Assembly (NCBI GenBank): GCA_034008185.1
Contig: CM067089.1
Span: 24,338,213 to 24,402,212 of the forward strand
Origin: Gorsachius magnificus
Taxonomy: Eukaryota; Chordata; Aves; Pelecaniformes; Ardeidae
Direction of reading: 5' to 3'
DNA length: 64,000 nucleotides
The notes under the pieces are model-generated. The model saw only the letters and a list, made by a program, of their open reading frames with translations. It was not told where the DNA came from and searched no databases. Below are positions 50,201 to 63,200 of the stretch, piece after piece. The position numbers and the translations under genes are program-made. Positions within the stretch are counted from its first letter, which is position 1; every line of letters begins with the position of its first letter.

Positions 50201-52665
50201 ATTTAGTAGGCGCTAGTATGCAGGAGGTTGTATTACACGTAGGGAGTTTTAAGTAAATAAGTAAAAATGTAGTTCTGAATATATATTCTTGTGAAATTCC
50301 TGGACCAAGAAGCAGACTTTATGTGAAGATACAGGTTTATGCTCACCTTTTGCCACAATCACTGGCCAATAAAAATTCCTATAACCCACAAGTTACAGCA
50401 TTTATACCAAAATGTTCATCGGTGTCCAGGTGCTTGGAACAGACCCTACACTGTATGTTCTGGAATTTAATGGAAGTGATGTGGTTGCTTGTATGAAATT
50501 TAATGGAACAGTACTGCAGTAAGTTTAAAAATGAGGCAAATACGTCTGACTCAGCAAATGCAGTGTTCAGCATTTAATTAAGTACCGACTATCTTCATGA
50601 AGACTCATAGTAGAACAGCCTAACCAAATAACTTTTAAACTTTAAAGCAGCTTTCTAGGAATCTAGGGCTTTATATGTAGTTACTGAGAACTTCCAAATC
50701 TATAGCAGAGTGTATAAAATAGTCTGGATGTGAGTGAGCTTCCACTATGTCGAGAGTTTTGCTTTGTTGTGTTGTATTTTTAGTGTCAGAATTGAGAGAA
50801 TTTGTAGGATTCACAATACCATGGAAACTTTTTTTTCTTCCATATATTTCTGCATTTTGCAGCTACGGTGTTATTTTGGAATTATCTGAAAACAGTGAAT
50901 ATAAACAATGCTGTTACAGAAAAAAAATGGCTTTGGCTAGCTGGATTATATTAAAATGTCTGTTTACAGAACAAGTTATTGTTTTATTACAAATACTTGA
51001 AATACACAGAACTTATCAAATACAATTTGTATGAGTACCAACTGGAAGCAAGAAACAGGATACAATCTATATAGATCAACAGGGTTCAGTATGAGAGCCA
51101 ATTAAACATTCAGGCCCTGCATTTGTATCAGGAATGTGTCTTTTCATTCTGGCAGTCAGTTGAACTTTCATATTTATAAATCTGAAAATGATAAGCTTCA
51201 ATCAAACCTAAAGAATGACAAATTCATAAAATGAATTGATTAATATTTCTACTATTTGGGTATAGAAGACTTTTATATTCATCAATAACCAGCTGCTCTT
51301 TTGTTACTAATCCTGTTGTGTAGGTGTAATAATGTGTGAAACATGATCTGGAGTTTATATTTGAAGAGATGTTGGGGGGGGGGGGGGGTAGAGGGAGGAG
51401 AAGGTATGGGACCACAAGTGGCTTTTCTACTCATTCTCTTCACAGCTGCAGAGGAATCTTTTTAACAAGTTGAAAATAATTTAGATTACTGCATCAATTC
51501 AGGTTTTTTCCTATTTATAATTTACTTAAGTTTTAAACATGATTGAAATGCAAGATGACTTGAATAAATGAATAAAAATGAGGTCCAAGACTTGTGTAAT
51601 CATAGGTATTATTGTTAGTTATAGGCTGCTTGACATAGCTTTGTAAACGTAGTTTCAGGTTAACTCAATTCTAGATTTTGCTGTGAAACTAGTGAATCTA
51701 CTACTTTATAAGACAACCCATCTATTGAGAATGAAGATTTTCCTCTTCTGGTTTTTATTTATTTTCCTTTGATTTTAAGTAATTATACCCGTCTCTGAAT
51801 GTCTTCAAAAGTTCTCCCTCACATTTCATGGCAGAAAAACTAATGCCTGGATATATTTATTTACTTACTAGGTGACTATTGTCTTAGTTTAATTTTTGTG
51901 GCTTTAAATAATGTATACGATACATTTTGTCAGTGTGACCTCTTTATATGTCCTCATGCTGACAGCATATTTGTGTGAAAAACCCTCATGTTACTTCTTT
52001 TTCATTTCTGTTCCTGAGAGTTTACATCAAAAATGCATGCCTCTCTATTGCACACCTTAGAATGAGAAGTGCCTTTGCGATTCCTTTCTGCATTGTAGGG
52101 TACCTAGATATTAATGAAGGATGTAATACTAGTAACTCAGTTCTGACATTTTGATTTTTCTGAGTTTTAAAATCAACATACGGCATGGCACTTAGTGTAC
52201 TGTAAGAAATGGCGGTGGTTAATAATTTGACTTTCATTGGTTGAGGATTGGTTTTTGTGGTTTGTGGGTTTGGTGGGGATTTTTTTGCGCATGTACACTC
52301 CATGTAGATAGTAGTTTTCTTGTACCAGTGGGTCTAGAAATTATTTGTAGACAGTTTGTTTTGGGGAATATTTTCAGATCTCTGGCTGAATGGAAATTGT
52401 CCAATGAGTCAGTAGTAGGTTAAGCGTAGGGGTGATGGAATTTAGGAAAACTAAATCCACTGAACGTTACAAGAAGTGGAAGGATTTTATGATGACTCGT
52501 TTAGTGTGGCATGGGATTTGGCGAACATTTGATATAATCCCACAAAGATTTCTGCATGCTGCAGCATCTACAGTATGAATGCATGTCTGAATGCATTCTG
52601 TTTCTTTTTACTACTTCAGCATTAACTGTATTCTCTCTCTGCCTCTTCTTTTTTTCTTGTTAAAG
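47221..52665 (+). other. KAT6B: KAT6B leader intron (inferred)
   Basis: This is the sequence between the inferred first exon and the first coding exon. The first 330 bases are still CpG island. The rest is AT-rich with a G/T-biased + strand. The acceptor at the right end is strong (cttctttttttcttgttaaag, AG at 52664-52665). The only clear repeat is a G15 run (51374-51388). An additional non-coding exon could be hidden here; none can be called from sequence alone. Confidence 0.6.
51374..51388 (+). repeat. Poly-G run, 15 bases
   Basis: A run of 15 G in the leader intron, followed by taggggagg-like purine-rich sequence (tagagggaggagaagg). It could form a quadruplex on the non-template strand and is prone to length error. 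Confidence 0.9.
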
Positions 52666-52940
52666 GCTGCAACAAACTTTCTTGTAAGGATGTACCAGTA
52701 TCATCACAGATGACTCCTTTCTACCTTTCCGTAACAGTAAAGTAATCAGAAGTTTCAGTCAGCAGATACTTCTCTGCCTTTTCCGACTCCTCAGGATGGA
52801 TATTTTTGAGATGCATCCAAGCAGTGTGTGGAATCCTTTGAATTGTGTTTGACGTGTGAACAACCTCTGAAAGATCTGCTAAAGGGATAAGGAAGAACCT
52901 CTATGGGTAACCCTTGGCTGGAAACAATTACTGGTCAACC
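52666..52940 (+). other. KAT6B: KAT6B 5' UTR part of the first coding exon, with uORFs
   Basis: The leader runs from the acceptor (ttgttaaag|GCTGC) to the main ATG at 52941. Four upstream ORFs are readable: 52690-52713, 52710-52745, 52796-52852 and 52903-52947. The third has a good Kozak context (aggATGG). The fourth overlaps the main ATG in another frame and ends 4 bases after it. They are candidates for translational control. Confidence 0.8.
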
Positions 52941-53561
52941 ATGGTAAAACTTGCCAACCCTCTTTATACGGAGTGGATTCTTGAAGCTATACAAAAAGTT
53001 AAAAAGCAAAAGCAAAGGCCATCTGAAGAGAGAATATGTCATGCTGTTTGTGCTTCCCATGGATTAGATAAGAAGACTGTTTCGGAACAGTTGGAACTTA
53101 GTGTTCAAGATGGTTCTATTCTTAAAGTTACCAACAAAGGCCTTGCATCCTATAAGGACCCAGATAATCCTGGACGGTTTTCATCTGTTAAACCTGGCAC
53201 TATTCCTAAATCTGTTAAGGGATCTAGAGGAACTTGCAATGAGCTTCGTAATGTGGATTGGAATAAACTCTTGAGAAGAGCAATTGAAGGGCTTCAGGAA
53301 CCAAATGGCTCCTCCCTGAAAAACATAGAGAAGTATTTGAGAGGTCAAAATGACCTAGCAAATATTTTCAACAATCCCGCCTTTCAGCAGAGGTTGCGTC
53401 TGGGGGCCAAACGTGCTGTGAACAATGGGAGATTACTGAAGGATGGACCGCAGTACAGAGTGAATTATGGCAGTTCGGAAAGCAAAGGAGCTCCAAAATA
53501 CTCCAGCACTTTCCCAGCTTCTCTTCCACCTGTCAGCCTTCTACCCCATGAAAAAGACCAG
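52941..53561 (+). CDS. KAT6B: Histone acetyltransferase KAT6B (MORF/MYST4), first coding exon, residues 1-207
   Basis: KAT6B is the catalytic MYST subunit of a nuclear complex with BRPF, ING5 and MEAF6 that acetylates histone H3. This exon encodes the N-terminal region, starting [20 protein letters not shown] and ending LLPHEKDQ. Residues 1-80 form a winged-helix domain (the SAMD1-like module reported to bind unmethylated CpG DNA in this family). Residues about 104-176 ([14 protein letters not shown] to GPQYRVNYG) form the H15 linker-histone-like winged helix. The sequence closely matches the human KAT6B N-terminus and fits KAT6B better than its paralogue KAT6A. The start is the ATG at 52941 with a strong Kozak context (accATGG); the open frame extends 27 bases further left but has no upstream ATG in frame. 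The donor is CAG|gtaagt, phase 0. PHD fingers and the MYST domain lie beyond the window. Confidence 0.97.
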
Positions 53562-56500
53562 GTAAGTCTGAAAAATGAGAGCTAATGTAGTAGTGCAAAA
53601 ATTATTCTTCTTGTTATCTAATGCAAAAATAATGATTCTTCTTGTTCTTTATTTAGCTGTTAAAATGTGTGTAAGTGAGGATGCGTATCAAAGATCCATG
53701 CAGAATCAGTTCTGGTAAAGGAAATTTACTTGGCTCCCTATACCCTGCATTGGATAGTTTGCTCTCTGGAGTTTTAGCAGATAAACAGAGCAGCAGGGAA
53801 GAGTACAACTGTATGCTCTCTTCTAGGTGTGAGATTGTTCTGTCTTGCCTGGCAGACTTGTTGCTGACATCTGCAATGTGATTTGGTCGTGGCCTTTTAC
53901 CTTCATTTTATGCCTGGATGTGCTGATTTTCTTGTAGCTTGAACACCTCCTGAAATACTATCAGTAGAACTCTTTAATATTTAAGACTGTTAGAATTACT
54001 ATTTTTCAAGTTATTTATCTGTAGATATTTAAAACTACAGTTAATAGGAACCGGAGTTAATGTAAATACTGTAGGAATACAAGCAAAAGTGTCAGCGTGA
54101 CAAATTGAGCTAAACTGCAGAATCCTCCTCCTATTTCAGTTTTGTTGAAATTCCTACGTGGGTTTATTTTTACTATTACTTAGGCCTTGTTTTCAGGTTA
54201 ATTATTCACAGGGTTTAAGCCTTGAGGGAGAAGGGGTGTCAATTAGTGTTTTGTTTATGAAAGGATAGTGTCAAAGACATGTCTGTAGGCATTCTTTGAT
54301 CATTCCCCATTTAGTATGGTGAAGTGTGTTTTGAATTTTCAGTGTACTGGGAGGGAGGGAGAAGGGGAAGCTACCTGTTCTAATTGAATTGGGTTACTTA
54401 GAATATTGTGTGTTGGTGGTTTGGTGGGGTTTTGTGTTTGTGGTGTTTTTTGTTTAACTTCACAGTGATAAAGCTTGGTGGCAGATCTTTTTGGCATGCA
54501 ATAACACAGATAACTTTGCCATTGTGGAGGTGCCATTAGTGTCTCCTTCTAGAAACTGCATGATGGTTTTCACTCACCTTTTTTTTTTTTTTTCTCCCAG
54601 CTAATTGTAAGGTGCTGGAGGGTGCAGAGTAGAAAATGCTTGTGTTAGAAGTATTTAGTGAAGTCTACAAGAACAGTTTGTGGAACTGTCAGAGGTGGCA
54701 CTACAAATGTTGGTAGCTGTAAGTTGATTTTTGTCAGCCTCTCTATATGTTAAATATGATTGCTTTTATATATGTGGGTATCTATTTCTGTCAAATTGAA
54801 CTTCTCGGGTATCTGAAGGATGTATGGAGCTTCATGCTCAATAATCAGAATGGAAATTCAGAAGTGTTGCTTACTGTGCGATTAGTCTGTAGCCATACAC
54901 TATAAAGATTTAATTACTTGTAGCGATAAAGCTGTCTGTTGTTTAAGTATTTCCAGAGATTATTCTGTACTTCTCATACTCTAGTGGCATAAAAAACTTG
55001 AAGGCTGGAGTACTGAGCAACCAATATAGTTTAATACTATGATGTTTCACATGAATTCTATGGGAACAAAAATCTCCCTTGTTAGGCTACCTACTGGGAC
55101 TGGCATCCATTGCAAGGAATGTTAGTTGGGTCATGTTGCTGAAAAAGCCGTTACTGCCATACTAAAATACTGGTATAAGGCTAAATCTGTCTTTTAGAAG
55201 TTAGCCAAACAAATCTGTTCTCTAGCAAGTGCTTTGTTGGCAAGAAACAAGCTTTCATTTGGGTGCCTCAAAATTAGCAGTGTGACTTGTGTGTTTAAAA
55301 ACTATTCGGCGTGTACTTTTTTCTCCTGATAAAAATAGTTTTTATGTGAGGTTGGCAAATCAGTAGTTGCATATTGGTGTAGTACACTGCTTAGTTGTGC
55401 TAGTTGTGGCACAGGTTGCTGGGCAAATACATAGACTTGGTTTTAACATGGCATTTTTGCTGGCCTTCAAGCTGTAGGGCTTTAAATACACTTAAAAGTA
55501 CAGTTCTGAAAGTAACTGTAAATGGGTGTGTCTCTTATTGGGATGTGACTGCATGTTCATTTGAAATTGATGGTAATTCATGAATAAGCAGAACTACACT
55601 GCAGGAAAAGTTAGGCTGTATTTATTGGAAGTATATGAATAGGGCATGTCAAGATTACTTACTGAATTTTATACAATGAAATGTAGCCAACTGGTATCTC
55701 TCGGGAATGGCTAGTCTTTAAAGAGGTTGGTGTATTTTAAAGTTTCTTTGGCTGCTTATATAGCTAGCACAAGTAAGAGCTGCTTTCTTGTTTGCGTGGC
55801 TCTTCTTGTTTGGTTGGTTTTTTTGTTTTTAAAATACTAGAGGTGAAGTTCAAGCATGTCCTCTGACTTCCCTTGCGGAGAAGAATGAACAGGAGGATGT
55901 GCAGAAAACTCATTAGATGACTGAGAAAGTTTGAGTAATTTTGACTTTTTTTTTTAAATGCATATTTAATCAGGATGAAAGTTAAAACATTTAGTGCATT
56001 AGAAGCGCATCAGAGCTCTCTTTAGCAATCTGAACTTTCACGCTCATAGTACCAAATGCAGACTCTAAACCTTTGAGTGAGTAAAATGTGGTCACAAGAG
56101 AAACAGTACTGCCTGTGTGGTGAGGTTTTTTGCTGAGGTATGTTTGGGGTGGTTTGGTGTTTTTTTTTTTTCATCTCTCACCTCCGCTCTTCCCCCCAGC
56201 CCCCCAAAGGCATCAGAGTATCTTGTGCATGGAGAAGATAGATACTATTGCAGTGCAGTGCACTAAAGTTGGTTTTGCAGACCCAGAGCCTTGACTGTGT
56301 TATGGGGGTGTTGAGTGTTTTGCATTTGATGAAATACTTAGGTGGAACAGGGAGCTGGAAGTGCTAAATTCTCCTCTTGGTGGTGATGATATGGAGCTGC
56401 TTTTCTTGTCTTAGTATTAACTGGGTTATGCAATGCAACTAAATATAGTCCTCGTGTTTCATTAGGTATATAAATAGTTGCAGTTAGTTACAGCAATATA

Positions 56501-59500
56501 GCTTGTACTGCTGTGTTTCCTCCTGTTATACATAGGCCTGGAAGGAAGTGTTTGTGTAGAAGTGGTGTGCTTCCTTCAAGTGTTAACCTGACTCTTCTGG
56601 ATTTGGGCAAAGGTGTGTCAACTCCCAGTTACAGGAAGAGGAAGTATGTGGTGCAGCTGTTAAAATCTTATCTTCTTCAACCCCTTTCCATTCCCTAGTG
56701 TGTGTGGGAGGTTACTTTTTCATTTCTGTATAATGAAATGCAAGCACAAGGTTCATATTAAGGACCGATTCCATTGGAAGGTCAGTAGCTGTCATCAGCT
56801 ATATGGTGTCTAGACTTTACATCATGTCAAGTGTAATGAGTAGTATAAATTACCTTTCAAAAGGACGTCCTAGTTATCGTCAATATTCTGGTGGTTATGT
56901 TAAGGTAGATGCTTACTTGATGTGGACAGGTAACTTGATGCATGTTTTAAAGTGTTAAACTAGTGTGTTAAAGGGCCAGCCCCCAGCCAGAGGTGGAGCC
57001 ACCTTAACAATGAAGGGAAACTGAAAATAGTGCTGTCCTTTAGGGTGAAGACTTGTAATGTTTTTTTCTTTCCTGCAAATAAAAACCAAAACACACACAC
57101 AAGAAACCGAGAAAAGAAGGAAATTTGCTCAGTAGTTTGATCTTGTGCACTTCACTATATTGCAGTGTGTAGTTTTAACAATTTAAATGCTTTGTTAATA
57201 CGTTCTTCCTTATGTTCAGAGTATCTTACAAAGGTATTTTCTCTCTTGCACTTCGCACATTCTCTCACCCAGCATCTTCTGAAAGGGCTGTATGAGTATG
57301 TTAATGAGAAAATGCAGTGTAAAAACTGGTAACATAGCAAGAAAGGGTGTGAACAGAGGAACCTGAACATGTTGAGTGATACTTAGCTTTTCAATAAGCC
57401 TTTGTTGCATTAAAATACACTTATGGAAATGCAGCAGTAAAGTGGTATTTAAAAGTTATGGTTAGTCTTTAATTGAGTGTTTAATTTATCTTTAATGGTG
57501 TCAACTGTAGAATGGCAATATTGGTGAAGTCTTCTGTGTGCTATGTTGTACCTTGTTTTCCTTGTCACTTGGGCAAGGACTAGGAAGGTTCTGCGATTTG
57601 GGAACTGCATCAAACCGACTTGGCCTTAGGTGGTTTTGGCCATCTCCTGAGCACAAATGCCCTGTGGCTACAAACCATGGTCACAAACAAGCAGGTGTTT
57701 GTATGCACTGGACAGCTCTTTACCTACTTTTAATCAAAATTTAAAAGGGTAAATACAGCTTTGAAAGGTGAAGAGGCAGTGGCCATTGGTAACATTTTCA
57801 TAGCAGTGTGGGAATGCATAGTACATGTTAGTGGTTACATCTTTCCTGTGTTCTGAGTAATTACTGCTTATCTGAAAGCTGAAGTGCAAATCAAGATGAC
57901 TTGATGCAAACAGTGTTTTCTTGGTCCTCCTGAACACTCTCTTGAACAGCTCAGCAACTGTATTAATAGTTGTTTCCATCTGATTCTTGGCATGAAAATT
58001 TTTATTAATCCCCCTTTCACTTCTAGTTTGTCTTTCTAAGCTGACTTTCATGCAAAACCAAAGATGTTTTATTAATTTTTCATACTCTGAACTCCTATCT
58101 AATTTTGTTTTCACTGGCCTACGTACATTTAGCTTTTCGAAGTGTAACTTGGCATGCGTTGAATTTCAGTTTTCTGGTATGTAGCTTGTGCCAGTGCAGA
58201 CACTGGGTGTTCCTCCTTATGTCTTTCAGGCAAAGGGCCAATCTATAAAGAATTGCTTTTTTGGCATCCAGGCTCCTCCCTGCTCAGTTTTTCAGCTTCC
58301 TTCCTTCCTTCCTGTGGGTAGGCAACAAGAGACTGTTGGCTGAGATATCTTTGCTAGCTCTACCTTGTTCCCTCTGGCCTCTAGACTTGCCACTGAGCAG
58401 AAACAGAAAAGTTAGGCAGAAAGGAAGTGCTACACAACGTATCTTACAGATTTACACATAATGCCTAACTTTGGAGCTGGCTTTACATGGAGCCTGTGCC
58501 CCTGAGGGTGAGTCAGAGCACCAAAATGCAGGGATAGGTAAGTTTCTGTAAGAGAGTGTCTGCAGCTGAAGAGACTGTAGGCAGGGTTATGAAAAAAGAA
58601 TAATGAAATCCGGTGTTGAACTTTGTCAATCCATAAAATACTCTGTTTTTAGCGACACGCTATGTTTCTGCCATTGTAATGTCTTCATGGTGACAAAAGA
58701 CTGAGGAATGTTAGTGTTACTTGATGAACACTAACTCTCATGTTTATCTTCTGAATTGAGATAATGAGAAGCACACCTTTGTTTCTTGGAGGAGGGGCCT
58801 GCACCTCAGTGTGTGTAGCTCTTGTCTTGAAGTTCTGGGATGATTGCTAGGTACTGCTGTGTTCTCTCGTTTCTCTTCTGTCCCTGTAGCTTCTGAAATG
58901 CTAAAAGTACCAACTCCATGCATAAGCCAAGTGAACTCTTACAGATGGATCTTATTCACACCTGAGATACTGGACCTTACCAGAAATTGAAGAATGACTT
59001 ACCCCATCTTTTGAGCATTTAAAACTGAAGTGGAAAAGTCTTGTCATCCCATATTGTGGAGAAGCAGTTCATACCACTGTAGATAGATACATTGGGCTTT
59101 CAAGGCTTTTTTGTATTTTATGATTCAGCACATTTGGATCAAACCAAGAAGCATGCTTGTAAAAGTATTCTTGAATTGTATGGTCGGAAGGAAACTAAAA
59201 CCTGCCATTTCCTAAGCAAGATTGGTCTGCTGCTTCATTAGGCAGGATTGGGGGGAGGTTGGGTTCCAATTTCTTAGTTTCTGCAAACAGGTCACCTGTC
59301 TGCAGTTTCTTCTAGAACCATCAGGGAAGACTCTACTCATCCTTTTTTTTTCCCCTGAAGCTGGGTTTTTTGGAACATACTTCTGCATGATTCTTGCTTA
59401 CTGCAAGGAGTGATTAAAAAACTTACACTGCAAGCTGTTTAATCCTAAGGCTTGCTAAAATTTGATTTTCTTGGTAGTTTCTCTTCAAAACTAATTGGTG

Positions 59501-59717
59501 TGATGCACTGTGGTGAGTCCTGTATTGAAACTGACAGCAGTGAATTGAAGAAATCCTGTGTAGTTCCAGCAGTTCTGTTTGTGTTTGTTCATCTGTGCTA
59601 TTTTCTGTGAACTCTTCTGTCTTAACTGGGAGTGACATTTGATTTCCTAAACTAGTTAGAGGTTTTACTCTTTGGATTTTTCCTCCAAGATTAATTTTTC
59701 TTTAACTACTCAGTGTC

Positions 59718-60025
59718 AAGGGTCAGCCTCTTCTCCTTGGTAGCGGGTGATAGGATGAGGGGAAATGGTCTGAAGTTGCGCCAGGGCAGGTTTAGGTTAG
59801 ATATTAGGAAAAATTTCTTCACTGAAAGGTTTGTCAGGCTCTGGAATGGGCTGCCCAGGGAAGTGGTCGAATCTCCATCCCTGGAGGTATTTAAAAAACA
59901 GGTGGATGAGGTGCTTAGGGACATGGTTTAGTGGTGGGATAGCAGTGTTAGGTTAATGGTTGGACTTGATGATCTTAAAGGTCTTTCCAACCTAAATGAT
60001 TCAATGATTCTATGATTCTAAGATT
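59718..60025 (+). mobile_element. CR1 LINE, 5'-truncated copy (3' end of ORF2 and tail)
   Basis: An open segment reads [20 protein letters not shown], then [20 protein letters not shown], then GLPREVV, ending LRDMV and stop. This is the C-terminal end of CR1 ORF2. It is followed by the CR1 3' UTR (ggttggacttgatgatctta, aggtctttccaacct) and the terminal repeats atgattcaatgattctatga. The copy is only about 300 bp, which is usual for 5'-truncated CR1. It lies in the same orientation as KAT6B. Confidence 0.93.
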
Positions 60026-61884
60026 CCTTCCAGAATATAGAAATACCAGAAGATACAAAGAGAACTACCTTGCATGCTTTGTCAGTGCTGTATCCTTACC
60101 TATCTTAAGTGTCTTTCCCCTTCTATGTTCAGTAACGGCAATAGTCTTGACTCTTGGGTGTTTTTTCTGTGGCAGTTGAAATGTTGTTCTTGTTGTTGCA
60201 GGAACTTGGTTATAAAACAAGCAATGAAAAACCTTGATAACTTGCAGTTGAGGTTGTCTGCTATTTTTGACAGATTTTTTTTCTCAAGAAAGATCCCCAG
60301 GTGTAGATCAACTGCTAATCAAGCATAGTTTTCTGATTTGTTGGTTTGAAATGTCAAAAGACTGTCACTTCTGAAAGAATTTCAAGCTAACATTGAGAAA
60401 AGAATTGCTCAATTGGTGTAAAAGTTGTCTTTATAACTTTGAATCCATTTCTGGTCTTTCTTTCATCCTATTTCAAAGGGCAACTCTCTACTCTGTGTTC
60501 AGGACTATATTTGCCTGGGTGTAAGGACAGACCCATAGTTCCTGTGATTGTGAGGGCCTGTTTCAAGTCAGGACACTAGGTCTTCCTGGAACCAAATGGA
60601 GGGAGTTGCTGTTATGCACTGGAACAACACTACTAGGGCTCAGATTGTGGCTGTAGAATTTTGAGGATGACTCACATCAAATCGGGCACGATTTAACTTG
60701 ACAGATCCACTGCTGTCCTTTGTGGTTACCTGATAAGAGACAAACCAACTTCTAAACGACTACTATTTCCTTTGGTTGCAAAATCACTTGTGTGTCTGTT
60801 GTTGTCTTTCCCTGTCTGCTTATGTCCCTCCTCACTGAGGAAAATTGTAACTGGTGTCACTTAGATTTTTCTGTGGGTGTTCTTTTTTTCCTCTCCAGGT
60901 TCTTGCAGAAGAGCTTAAAGTTCCAAATTTGCAGGCACAGACGGCCTTCTTGCAATGCGAATGGTGTGAACTGTTGAAGGGATGCCTGTAGGCAACTCCA
61001 GGGTTGCTGCACTTAGTTCTAGGTTTGTGTGGATTATTGTGACTTGAGGTTGCGCCGTAGAGAAGGTGTTACATAAAGGGAAAAGTCCTTGGGGGAGGTA
61101 AATTGCAGACTTGTAAATTGTAAAGTCTTGTGACTTGTCTCTGCGGTAATAGATACACATGTGGAGGAATTTTTGCTCTCTTGAGCATTTTGGCTCTAGA
61201 GGGGCAGAGCGTCCCATTTATCTCCTGTTGTGGTGGTACAGCCCATCAGTTACCAACTAATGCAGTACTAGGTGGAGTAGGCTTGAGACATCTGGGTTTT
61301 TTTATTACAAGCAGGACTCTGGCACAGGAGAAGAGCTGTGTATGATCTCAGCAAAGTTGTCTGGGAGGTATGACTGATGTTTCCTCATCTAGGAAGAATC
61401 CTTAATAGAAAGTGGGGGGCTAACATAGGTTGTGATAAGTTTTCCACGTGCTCTTGGGCATTTAATTTCGTCACCAGTGGTGTATTGACGTTGGCTTCAA
61501 TTTCACAGCTGTTTTTTCCAAAATGGTGAAAATGATTGACTGTAGTTTTAGGAATCAATTTTTATGTAATATCGATGTATCTGTGGCAACATTAACTCAC
61601 AGTGTTTGCATTTGGCTTAATAAGAGACAAATGTCAATGGCACCCGTGTTTCAGACATTGAGTATACATAGTTCTTAACTAACAAATAAGTAGTTACAAG
61701 TAACAGCTGAAAGGAGTATAGTCAAGATAATTTTATCATAGATGTGTAGAGTTTTTTTTGTCTGTATGTGGGACTGTTGTGTTAAAGCACCTCTTTCAGT
61801 CCTATCTCTTGGGTGATTATAGTGAAGATGGAGAGTGGTATTTATCAGATGGCAAAAGGACACAAGTTACAGCAAGGGGAATTG

Positions 61885-62105
61885 CAGATACATAAAGGAG
61901 AAAATGCTTTACAGCAAGGATGGAGAGACATGGAACAGGGGCTCAGAGTGGCTGTGGAATCTCCATCTTCAGAGGTGGTCAGAGCTTGACTAGGCAAGGT
62001 CCTGAGCAACCTGAGAGAACATTTCAGTCTGGTCTTCTTTTGAGTGGTAGGTTGGGGTACATGCTCCAGAGATCTCTCCCAGTCTAGAGTATTCTACTTC
62101 AACTT
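61885..62105 (+). mobile_element. CR1 LINE fragment, old
   Basis: Worn CR1 3' sequence: gagagacatggaacaggggc, then tggctgtggaatctccatct, then aaggtcctgagcaacctgag, then a decayed tail (ccagagatctctcccag). These match in order the CR1 string 'gaacaggctgcccagagaggttgtggagtctcc ... ggtcctgagcaacctg ... agaggtccctt'. It carries frameshifts and lacks the terminal repeats. Confidence 0.8.
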
Positions 62106-63200
62106 GAATTAAAAGTTTGTCTGCTTCTTCTAACTGTTGGCTAATAAACCAGAAAGTATAGTTTCTTTATGCAAGACTATGATGATGAAGACTTGCAGAC
62201 AGCTGTATCAAATAGCCAAAGTGTAAGCTAAAGAAGTTTTAAGAGGGATGGAAGCTTCACCTGGGAAAACCATTGCTGGAGAATTCACAGTGCGTTTACT
62301 TTTGTTAAAGTTTCTTTTATAAGTGCATTTTGTGTGTGTTGCTTTTAAGAATAGTGAACATCCTGATTTCTGCTTTCTTGGGACTCCCTGAAGTATGTAA
62401 AAATAAGAACTTAAAAGTTGCTGAACTTCCAGCTTTATGTACCAGACCCAGGAGGCTGGGTCTGAAGCCTGCTAGGCTTCATTTAAGTTCCACCATTATG
62501 TTGTGTGGATGCCTTATCTGGTGCTGCTTGGAGAATTGTTGTCCTTTGTATTGATCTGTAAAAATGTGAGTAATGCCTAACTTGCAAGTAGTGTGGAATG
62601 CTCTGAAGTGCTTAGGATTAGCGGATAACAAGCAGTAGCTAGCAAAGGGGTTATACAAAAATAAAGTTGAAGGGTAATAAGAAGACAGTGTTTCAGCCTA
62701 AAAAAATTCTCAAGACCAAAGTTATCTCCATTATAATCGATGAACTTAATAGCAGTTAGCTAACAAGTTCTGTGCGTATAAAGGCTGCTGTATCCCTCCC
62801 TTTGGTTCTAAATTAAAAAGATGCTCAGCTTTCATTTCCTACTTTCTCTTTTGTCCTGTGAACACTAGCATGCCTGCTGTAGGAATCAGGTTAACAGGAA
62901 TAGGTTAGTGGTAGAGGAAGAGGACAGTGTATTGATTCTTGCAAGTAAGTACTTGGTTATCAGGCAGTGTATAAATATATGCGTGGAGGTTTATGTAATA
63001 AACAATGGGGTTATACGTAAACATGGTAATTTCTGAAGATCTGACTGTTCTTGCTCTGTCTTGAACTGTCCAGCTCTCTCCCCTTCCCTCTTTATCCAGC
63101 TGTGAAAACTTAATGTCACTGAAAACTTGTTAATGCTGTTTTACAAATATTAGTGCTACTTTAATATTGGAAAATTGTATAGTAAAACCAATTTCTATTT

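Noticed and set aside
52440..52580. Open stretch with FDIIPQRFLH resembling a reverse-transcriptase motif A
   Set aside because: The similarity is about ten residues, no neighbouring RT motifs are found, and the frame closes quickly. Chance is the simpler explanation.
54579..54600. Strong acceptor-like tract (T15, then ctcccag) in the KAT6B intron
   Set aside because: It is followed within 6 bases by a donor-like gtaagg and no conserved coding sequence. A similar case occurs near 56200.
58860..58990. Possible KAT6B exon after ttctcttctgtccctgtag
   Set aside because: The following sequence has stops in all frames soon after and does not match the next KAT6B coding segment.
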